This document shows positions 58,480 through 64,000 of a DNA stretch of 64,000 nt, piece after piece. Numbering within the stretch: the stretch's first letter is position 1; each line of letters begins with the position of its first letter. A model generated the notes under the pieces. That model did not search any database. It was not told the DNA's origin and was given only the letters and a program-made list of their open reading frames with translations. The stretch covers positions 17,308 through 81,307 of the forward strand of contig NZ_JMPL01000009.1 of NCBI RefSeq assembly GCF_000735365.1, given 5' to 3'. The position numbers were made by a program, and so were the translations under genes. This stretch comes from Kluyvera ascorbata ATCC 33433 (GTDB lineage: Bacteria; Pseudomonadota; Gammaproteobacteria; Enterobacterales; Enterobacteriaceae).

Positions 58480-58830
58480 ATGACTCCCGCAGATTCATTG
58501 ATGGCGGAAGAGGCGATGCAAGAATTCATGCTCTACACCAGCACGGACGACAGAACACTTTATCGTTACCAGATACGGCAGTGCGGCCCCGTTTTCTATA
58601 TAACGATGAGTCGGATAGAAAACGACGTTGAAGTAGAACATTTTGGTACCCGGGTAGTTAGCAACATCACCCGCCAGGACGTGATTGAAGAGTGTCTGGC
58701 GCACTGTCGACGACGAAGTCATACCGAGGTCTGGCGGCGGCGAAAAGCGTTGCTGACCGGGGTGCGAAACTGGCTGGTGTGCAGCGTAGCGATGCTGACT
58801 TTTATTCGCCTGGCCATTGTCAAAAGTTAA
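58480..58830 (+). CDS. Unrecognised small protein with a C-terminal membrane helix
   Basis: Up to 116 residues. The body is polar, with a possible beta-rich part (LYRYQIRQCGPVFYITMSRIENDVEVEHFGTRVV), then a very basic stretch (HCRRRSHTEVWRRRKAL) and a hydrophobic tail (WLVCSVAMLTFIRLAIV, about residues 97-113) that could be a tail anchor. The ATG at 58516, preceded by GGAAGAGG, would give 104 residues and may be the true start. No family is recognised. It lies between ybiT and another tiny gene; E. coli has no counterpart here. Confidence 0.65.
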   Translation: MTPADSLMAEEAMQEFMLYTSTDDRTLYRYQIRQCGPVFYITMSRIENDVEVEHFGTRVVSNITRQDVIEECLAHCRRRSHTEVWRRRKALLTGVRNWLVCSVAMLTFIRLAIVKS

Positions 58831-58859
58831 CCCTACCGCTCAACCCTTGAACGGAGCAG

Positions 58860-58940
58860 ATGCTGATGATCATTATGCTGCTGGTGGTCAATGTCGTTTT
58901 GTACGGTGTGCTGATTGGTTTTTTGATTGCGGCGGCGTGA
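58860..58940 (+). CDS. Putative 26-residue hydrophobic membrane peptide
   Basis: Starts MLMIIMLLVVNVVLYG and ends LIAAA; nearly the whole sequence is one transmembrane helix without charged residues. A good SD (CGGAG, 4 bases from ATG) supports translation. It follows the preceding small gene by 29 bases on the same strand, so the two may form one unit. No known homologue is recognised; conservation would need testing. Confidence 0.5.
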   Translation: MLMIIMLLVVNVVLYGVLIGFLIAAA

Positions 58941-59010
58941 GAGACACACCGTTTGGGCTGGTAGGTTTAAACAAGCCGGACAGGGTAAACGGCTGCCCGG
59001 CGTTGAGCGA

Positions 59011-59256
59011 TTATCGGTGGTGATGTATTACCGGAAGAGGAAAACCGTTGCTGGCGTCAGAGGGGCCGCTGAACGTCGCCGGGCCGTATGCCTGTGCGAT
59101 AGAACCATCGTTGTCGTCGTCAGAGAAACGACTCAGTGCCGTGGTTTTCGTTTGAGGATTTTGCGCAGCGGTTTCCTGCAAAGGGCGCTCCTGGAAGGCC
59201 AATGCGCTGGTAGAGCTGAGCAGTAATGCCATTGCCATCGTGGTCACTATTTTCAT
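59011..59256 (-). CDS. Putative small secreted protein
   Basis: Eighty-one residues from MKIVTTMAMALLLSSTSALA, a typical Sec signal peptide cut after ALA (residue 20). The mature part is short, polar and low in structure-forming residues (RFSDDDNDGSIAQAYGP) and ends in a His-rich tail PVIHHHR. No family recognised. The SD is weak (AAAAG). The frame is open 21 codons further upstream, but only this start gives a clean signal peptide. Convergent with the small plus-strand genes. Confidence 0.55.
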   Translation of the reverse strand: MKIVTTMAMALLLSSTSALAFQERPLQETAAQNPQTKTTALSRFSDDDNDGSIAQAYGPATFSGPSDASNGFPLPVIHHHR

Positions 59257-59303
59257 ACTTTTGGGTCCGCAAATTGAGAGGGCATTCTGAAGGTATAGCG
59301 AGC

Positions 59304-59341
59304 ACAAAAAAAACGCCATGAGCGGTTACACTCATGGCGTG
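59304..59341 (-). terminator. Rho-independent terminator of the GH31 operon
   Basis: On the minus strand ACGCCATGAG / CTCATGGCGT with a 9-base loop, followed by eight T. It lies 23 bases beyond the GH31 stop. Confidence 0.92.
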
Positions 59342-59363
59342 CTTTGTTACCAATGGAAAACAA

Positions 59364-61730
59364 TCAGCGGTTTATCCACTCTTCAGCGGCGACGCCGTTA
59401 ATCAGTAGCTGACGTTTTTCCCCGTCAGGCAGCGTCACCTTCAGCGCCTTCCACGCTGGACGATAATCGCCGCGCGCGTTGACCTTCAGGTCAATGGTAC
59501 TGCCGGTGCAGACCATCTCCCATTCCAGCCACAGCGCGTTGCCCTGCTGGTATCCCCACGACTCACCGTCATCTTCAAACAGCAGGCCAGACGTGCTGCC
59601 CATGCCTTTCAGCGGGTACAGCTTGAGCTCGCGCTGCGTATCCTCGGCGGCGTTCACAAAGGTAATGCGCTCGCTCATTGGAATACCGGCCCCAGCGCGA
59701 ACCAGCAGGGGTAGCTTCTCTAGCGGTGCATCGATAGTTATCCATTGGCCGCCGCTGAACCACTCACTGGTGTAAAAATCGTACCAGCCAGCCTCGTTAT
59801 CCGGCAGCCAGACGCGGCGCTCGCGCTCGCCTTCTTCCACTACGCTTGCGACCAGAATATCGCGGCCGAGCAGGAAATCGTCGCACTCCGCAAAGGTCTG
59901 TTCATCGTGCTCGTGGTCGAGAAACGTTGGGCGCAGCATCGGTTCATCGTCGGCATGCGCCTGCCACAGCAGCGTGTAGAAATACGGCAGCAGGCGGTAA
60001 CGCAGTTCAATCGCGCTGCGAATGGCTGGCGTAATAGCCGGGTACATCCACGGTTCGTTGACGGTATGGTCATCGTTCCAGGAGTGGATAGTAAAGCGCG
60101 GGTGCATTACGCCGTTTTGTACCCAGCGCACGAACAGTTCCGGGTCCGGTTTATCGCCGGAGAAGCCGCCAACGTCATGCCCGAGGTTGTAGAGGCCAGA
60201 CAGGCTCATGCCCAGCCCCATGCGGGTGTTGTAGCGCAGGGTATCCCAGTTGGTGCGGTTATCGCCGCTCCAGGTCTGCACGTAGCGCTGCATCCCGGCG
60301 CAGCCGGAACGGGAAATCAGGTACGGACGCTTGTTCGGCGCAAAGCGTTGTTGGGCTTCCATTGAGGCGCGAATCATCAGCAGCGGCATCACCGGGCGAA
60401 TATGCTTGATGGCAATCTCTTTGCCAAAGCCGTGGCAGCGCGCTTCGCCGTCCCAGACTTCAAACTCGTTGTTATCGTTCCAGGTCGAATCTATGCCCAT
60501 CTCCAGCAGCTGGCTGGTAACGCCGTTCTGCCACCAGGCCACGGTCTGCGGGTTGGTGAAGTCGAGATGTGAACCTTCATCATCCCAGAAGCTGGAGCGC
60601 TCCGGGCCGTCGCTTTCGGAATCGCGAATAAACAGCGCCTGTTCCGCCACCTCGCCGTAGCGCGGGTGATCCTGCAACAGGCACGGCTTAATGTTCGCCG
60701 CCAGATGCAGACCGGCATCGTGGAACGCCTGGCTCATCACCTTCGGCTGCGGCACTTTGTCGTAGTTCCAGTTGAACACATAGCGCTTGCCGTTAATCGA
60801 GGTGTAGCCGGAAGAGAGCTGGAACGAGTCGCACGGAATGGCATGTTCGTCGCACAGGCGAATAAAGTTCATCAGCTGGTTTTGCGCATCCGGCGCGTCG
60901 GTGTAATGCATGGTGGAACCGCTGTAGCCGAGGCTCCATTTCGGTCCGAACAGCGTTTTACCGGTCAAGCGAACGAAGGCTTTGGTCACGTCGAGCACGC
61001 GCTCGCCGGTAAACAGGTAGTAATCGATATCCCCGGCTTCGGCCTGCCAGCGGCGGTAGGCGGTGTGATAGTTATCAATTTCGTTACCGAGATCCAGCCA
61101 GCAGCTACTGAGGTTGTCGTAAAACAGCCCGAAGCTCACGTCGTCGCGGCGGGTGATGGTAAACGGAATATGTTTGTACAGCGGGTCGGTGCTGACCGCG
61201 TTGTAGCCCATCGCGTCGAGGTTGCGCATTTCATAACGCTTGCCGCCACGCTGTAAATCCCCGGCTTTATCGCCAAGGCCATAAAAACGTTCATCTTTAC
61301 GGCGGCTCTGATAGTGCGCCACGCCGTCGCCGTGGGCGTTGACCAGATAGGCGCTGGTCGGGCGGTCGTTCACCAGTGGCTGCCACTCTCCCTCGGGGTT
61401 ACGGTAGTGCCATTCGATCCACAGCGGCTGGTGGACGGTGGCGCGTAGGGAGTCGGTTGTCACCGTTATGGTGTCGTCCTGCTGGCCCAGCGTCCAGGCC
61501 GGCAGGGTAAAGCCGCTGAGATCCTCACGGTCACGCCCTTCCCACGGCACATCCTGCGATGGGGCGATACTCCAGGTGCGATCCAGCGCCAGCTCGCCTT
61601 TGCGTTTTAACAGTACGCGGAACAGATTTTCTTCCAGCACGTACAGGCACAGGGTGTGCTGGCCGTCGACCAGCAGCTCGACGTGATGGGTTGACTGTTT
61701 TTGCAGGGTCCAGTTTTTCAGCGTTTTCAT
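59364..61730 (-). CDS. GH31 family alpha-glycosidase
   Basis: About 788 residues from MKTLKNWTLQKQ (an ATG four codons earlier is also possible). The order is an N-terminal beta-sandwich (DERFYGLGDKAGDLQRGG is the usual substrate-near loop), a (beta/alpha)8 barrel and C-terminal beta domains. The nucleophile Asp419 is in DSTWNDNNEFEVWDG and the acid/base Asp490 in TWSGDNRTNWDTLRYN. The WNDNNE context is unlike the WxDMNE of common alpha-glucosidases and the YicI alpha-xylosidase, so the substrate is open. No signal peptide, so cytoplasmic. Coupled to the transporter gene 14 bases upstream. Confidence 0.9.
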   Translation of the reverse strand: MKTLKNWTLQKQSTHHVELLVDGQHTLCLYVLEENLFRVLLKRKGELALDRTWSIAPSQDVPWEGRDREDLSGFTLPAWTLGQQDDTITVTTDSLRATVHQPLWIEWHYRNPEGEWQPLVNDRPTSAYLVNAHGDGVAHYQSRRKDERFYGLGDKAGDLQRGGKRYEMRNLDAMGYNAVSTDPLYKHIPFTITRRDDVSFGLFYDNLSSCWLDLGNEIDNYHTAYRRWQAEAGDIDYYLFTGERVLDVTKAFVRLTGKTLFGPKWSLGYSGSTMHYTDAPDAQNQLMNFIRLCDEHAIPCDSFQLSSGYTSINGKRYVFNWNYDKVPQPKVMSQAFHDAGLHLAANIKPCLLQDHPRYGEVAEQALFIRDSESDGPERSSFWDDEGSHLDFTNPQTVAWWQNGVTSQLLEMGIDSTWNDNNEFEVWDGEARCHGFGKEIAIKHIRPVMPLLMIRASMEAQQRFAPNKRPYLISRSGCAGMQRYVQTWSGDNRTNWDTLRYNTRMGLGMSLSGLYNLGHDVGGFSGDKPDPELFVRWVQNGVMHPRFTIHSWNDDHTVNEPWMYPAITPAIRSAIELRYRLLPYFYTLLWQAHADDEPMLRPTFLDHEHDEQTFAECDDFLLGRDILVASVVEEGERERRVWLPDNEAGWYDFYTSEWFSGGQWITIDAPLEKLPLLVRAGAGIPMSERITFVNAAEDTQRELKLYPLKGMGSTSGLLFEDDGESWGYQQGNALWLEWEMVCTGSTIDLKVNARGDYRPAWKALKVTLPDGEKRQLLINGVAAEEWINR

Positions 61731-61744
61731 GTCTACATCCACTC

Positions 61745-63046
61745 TCAGGCGCGTTTTGCGCGACGTTCAGCAATAAAAGAAACCAGGAAGATGGCGCCAA
61801 TCAGGTCGAAGAAACCCATGGCGATAAACAGCGGGTTGAAGCCGATTTTGTCGGCGGTCACCCCGATAATCAGGGAAAAGATGAAGCTCGCGATCCACGC
61901 GGCGGAGCCACGCATACCGTTCACGGTCGCCATCTGGCCTTTATCGAAAGACTCCACCACCAGCGCGCTCAGCATGCAGGAGATAATCTGGTGGCCGAAA
62001 CCGCCAATCGACATCAGCACCACGGCGACGATAGGATCTTTAGTGAGCGCGACCACGGCGAGTGAGACCATCAGGAACGCGCCGGTCACGGAGCTTGCCA
62101 CGGTGGAGTTAACGCGTGAGCAGCCAAACAGACGCACATACAGGCGGGTTAAGTAACCGCTGGCGACGCTACCGAGATCGGCGGCGAGGAAAGGCAGCCA
62201 GGCGAACAGGGCGATCTGCTTGAGATCCATGTTGTACTGCTTGGCGAAGTAGAGCGGCATCCAGAAGCTGAATACGGCCCAGGCCGGTTCCGCCATAAAT
62301 GCCGGGATCGCGATGCCATAGAAGCGTTTGTTTTTGCCGACGGTTTTCAGCGCAGTGAGGAACGGCAGCTTGACCGGCGGCGCTTCGTTATCCTGGCGGA
62401 TATAGTCCAGCTCGGCCTTGCCCAGGTTCGGGTGTTTGTCTGGGTTATAGTAGAACGCCCACCACAGCACGACCCAGGCAAGCGCCAGCAGACCGGTAAA
62501 CATAAATGCGCCCTGCCAGCCGAAAGAGGCGTGAGCAAAGTAGATGATCGGCGGCGCCAGCATTGCGCCAATAGAAAAGCCTACGCCCGCCCATCCTGCC
62601 GCTACCGGGCGCTCGGATTTCGGGAACCATTCGCCAATCGTTTTGGCGTTTGCCGGGGTTGCCGCTGCTTCCGCGCCGCCCATGAAGAAACGCAGCAGCG
62701 CCAGATGTATCCAGTTTCCGGCCCCCGCATGCAGCAGACAGGCCAGCGCCCACAGGCTGGCGCAAATCATAAAGCCCAGCTTGAGGCCAATCACATCAAT
62801 CAACCATCCGCACAGCGGCTGGAACAGGGTGTAGGCAATCTGGAATGCCCCGACTATCCACGAATACTGTTCGGTGGTGATCCCAAGGCTGGTTTTCAGC
62901 TCTGGGGCTAGAATGCCCAGCGAGTTACGGGTGATGTAGTTCACGGTCACGCCGAGTAAAAAGAGGACCAGCATCCACCAGCGCAGGTTTTTCACTACGC
63001 GGCGCGTTTTGCTGACGGCCATATCATTATTGATACCCTGGCTCAT
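61745..63046 (-). CDS. MFS transporter, anion:cation symporter (ExuT-like) family
   Basis: Twelve-helix inner-membrane transporter of 433 residues from the start MSQGINNDMAV, behind SD GTGGAG. The sequence closely follows hexuronate transporters: GVTVNYITRNSLGILAPELK, GAEAAATPANAKTIGEWFPKSERPVAAGW, MAEPAWAVFSFWMPLYFAKQYN and SIGGFGHQIISCMLSALVVESF. The family carries organic acids such as hexuronates and hexonates, which is notable beside a glycosidase. First gene of the transporter-GH31 unit, divergent from the LacI-type regulator. Confidence 0.92.
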   Translation of the reverse strand: MSQGINNDMAVSKTRRVVKNLRWWMLVLFLLGVTVNYITRNSLGILAPELKTSLGITTEQYSWIVGAFQIAYTLFQPLCGWLIDVIGLKLGFMICASLWALACLLHAGAGNWIHLALLRFFMGGAEAAATPANAKTIGEWFPKSERPVAAGWAGVGFSIGAMLAPPIIYFAHASFGWQGAFMFTGLLALAWVVLWWAFYYNPDKHPNLGKAELDYIRQDNEAPPVKLPFLTALKTVGKNKRFYGIAIPAFMAEPAWAVFSFWMPLYFAKQYNMDLKQIALFAWLPFLAADLGSVASGYLTRLYVRLFGCSRVNSTVASSVTGAFLMVSLAVVALTKDPIVAVVLMSIGGFGHQIISCMLSALVVESFDKGQMATVNGMRGSAAWIASFIFSLIIGVTADKIGFNPLFIAMGFFDLIGAIFLVSFIAERRAKRA

Positions 63047-63346
63047 AGGGTTCTCCACAGGATGATGTAGGGGACGATGCGCCAACTGCGTGGGAGAGTT
63101 GTCACACCACTTTTATTAACGTTTTGATTGTTATCATTTTTGTTTTTGTTCACTTCCACCGTTCTTGTATGGAAGTTGTTCTACCAATTCACAGTAGGAG
63201 ACAATAAAAGCGAGGGAAAGCGGGTTTTGTGCACGTTTTTTCATAACTGGTTGATATAGATTACGTACAAGCATTCAAAGCCCAGCAACATGCGGTTTTT
63301 ATGTCATGAAAATTCTTTCATTTCTGAATTAGAGGCGGATCACATA
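63047..63346. other. Divergent control region of the GH31 locus
   Basis: 300 bases without a gene. Candidate operators are ATGAAA-ATTC-TTTCAT at 63306-63321 and the dyad ACTTCCA/TGGAAGT at 63152-63158 and 63170-63176. Neither has the central CG usual for LacI-family sites, so assignment is weak. Confidence 0.45.
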
Positions 63347-64000
63347 ATGGAAAAGAAACTAAAAATCGCGGAAATTGCCGCGCGAACCGGGCTCTCCGCC
63401 AGCACCGTTTCGCGGGTATTGGCAGGGAAGGCCAACACCAGCGAACGCGCCCGGGAAAAGGTGCTGGCTTGCGCCCGTGAGCTGGGGGTAATGGACGGCA
63501 TGGCAGCAGGCCGCATGCTGTTGAACAACCTGATAATCTTCGCGCCGCCGCGGGCGTTTGATGAACGCTCGGATATCTTCTACTACCGCGTGATTCAGAG
63601 CATCAGCAAGGCGCTGGCGCCGCACGAAGTCCGTCTGCGCTATTGTCCGCTGGAAGAAAACGACAGCGATCCCGCGTTATTTCTCTCGCGCATGAATGAA
63701 GTGGAGACGCAGGCCGCCGTTTTGCTGGGCATTGACGATCCCCATATTCACGATCTGGCGGTCGATCTCGGCAAGCCCTGCGTGCTGATCAACTGCCGTG
63801 ACGATCGCATGCGACTGCCTGCCATCGCGCCGGATCACCGTACGATCGGCGCATTTGCAGCCCGTTATCTGTTTGAAATGGGCCACCGCGAGGTGATGAA
63901 CGTGATGTGTTTGCGCCGCTACACCATGGAGCAGCGGCTGGCGGGCATTAAAGAGTCGTGGCGGCAGCACAATCTCGTTTTTCAACACGAGCGTGATTTG
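63347..64000 (+). CDS. LacI-family transcriptional regulator (5' part)
   Basis: Open frame of 218 codons that runs off the window end. The N-terminal LacI headpiece is clear: KLKIAEIAARTGLSASTVSRVLAGKANTSERAREKVLACARELGV, with the helix-turn-helix and hinge. The periplasmic-binding-protein-like ligand domain begins after residue ~60 (LIIFAPPRAFDERSDIFYYRVIQSI; the usual GRMLLNN hinge is short). It is divergent from the ExuT-like transporter/GH31 operon and probably controls it. The inducer is unknown. Confidence 0.92.
   Translation, partial: MEKKLKIAEIAARTGLSASTVSRVLAGKANTSERAREKVLACARELGVMDGMAAGRMLLNNLIIFAPPRAFDERSDIFYYRVIQSISKALAPHEVRLRYCPLEENDSDPALFLSRMNEVETQAAVLLGIDDPHIHDLAVDLGKPCVLINCRDDRMRLPAIAPDHRTIGAFAARYLFEMGHREVMNVMCLRRYTMEQRLAGIKESWRQHNLVFQHERDL

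Overview
The window is chromosomal DNA of a member of the Enterobacteriaceae. Nearly every gene has a close full-length counterpart in Escherichia coli, and the backbone follows the E. coli 17-18 minute region: modBC, ybhA, pgl, ybhC, (attB lambda), ybhB, bioA/bioBFCD, uvrB, ybhK, moaABCDE, ybhL, ybhQ, ybhRSFG-cecR, rhlE, dinG, ybiB, ybiJ, ybiX, fiu, rlmF, glnQPH, dps, rhtA, ompX, opgE, mntS/mntR, ybiR, ldtB, ybiT. It is not E. coli: several genes are inserted, moved or missing, and protein identities (recalled from memory, not computed) look like those of a related genus such as Enterobacter, Kluyvera, Klebsiella or Citrobacter. The sequence does not settle the genus.

Layout. 1-4.6 kb: end of the molybdate transporter, a HAD phosphatase, 6-phosphogluconolactonase and the lipoprotein YbhC. 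4.6-9.1 kb: a preserved lambda attB-like core, followed by a complete mannitol operon (mtlA-mtlD-mtlR, minus strand) behind four CRP-like sites. In E. coli this operon lies elsewhere. 9.2-14.7 kb: biotin cluster around the BirA operator. 14.7-17.4 kb: uvrB with a LexA box and an inverted DnaA-box pair. 17.5-21.1 kb: a polymyxin-resistance module (eptA/pmrC, pmrA, pmrB and a 30-codon PmrR-like membrane peptide) with two PmrA boxes; in E. coli this module is far away, near adiC. 21.1-25.1 kb: ybhK and molybdopterin genes behind a ModE box and a Moco riboswitch. 25-32 kb: membrane proteins and the CecR-controlled YbhGFSR drug/cation exporter. 32-41 kb: rhlE, dinG (LexA box), ybiB, ybiJ, ybiX and the Fur-controlled receptor Fiu. 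41.2-41.6 kb: a decayed REP-associated transposase (RAYT) between REP elements. 41.6-53.3 kb: a flavin-reductase-like protein, rlmF, glutamine transporter, dps, threonine exporter, ompX, a frameshifted NicO metal exporter, opgE, the manganese regulators mntS/mntR and ybiR. 53.3-64 kb: a GH1 6-phospho-beta-glucosidase with its GntR regulator, ldtB, ybiT, three small unrecognised genes, and a GH31 glycosidase/ACS-family transporter/LacI regulator locus cut by the window end.

No convincing novel defence, phage or CRISPR system was found. The best leads are the relocated pmrCAB plus PmrR-like peptide, the mtl operon next to attB, the RAYT remnant, a perfect inverted repeat that would hide the ybhB ribosome-binding site, the two sugar loci and the uncharacterised small proteins near 58.5-59.3 kb. 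Coordinates of starts were chosen by comparison with remembered E. coli proteins and by visible ribosome-binding sites. No database search was run.
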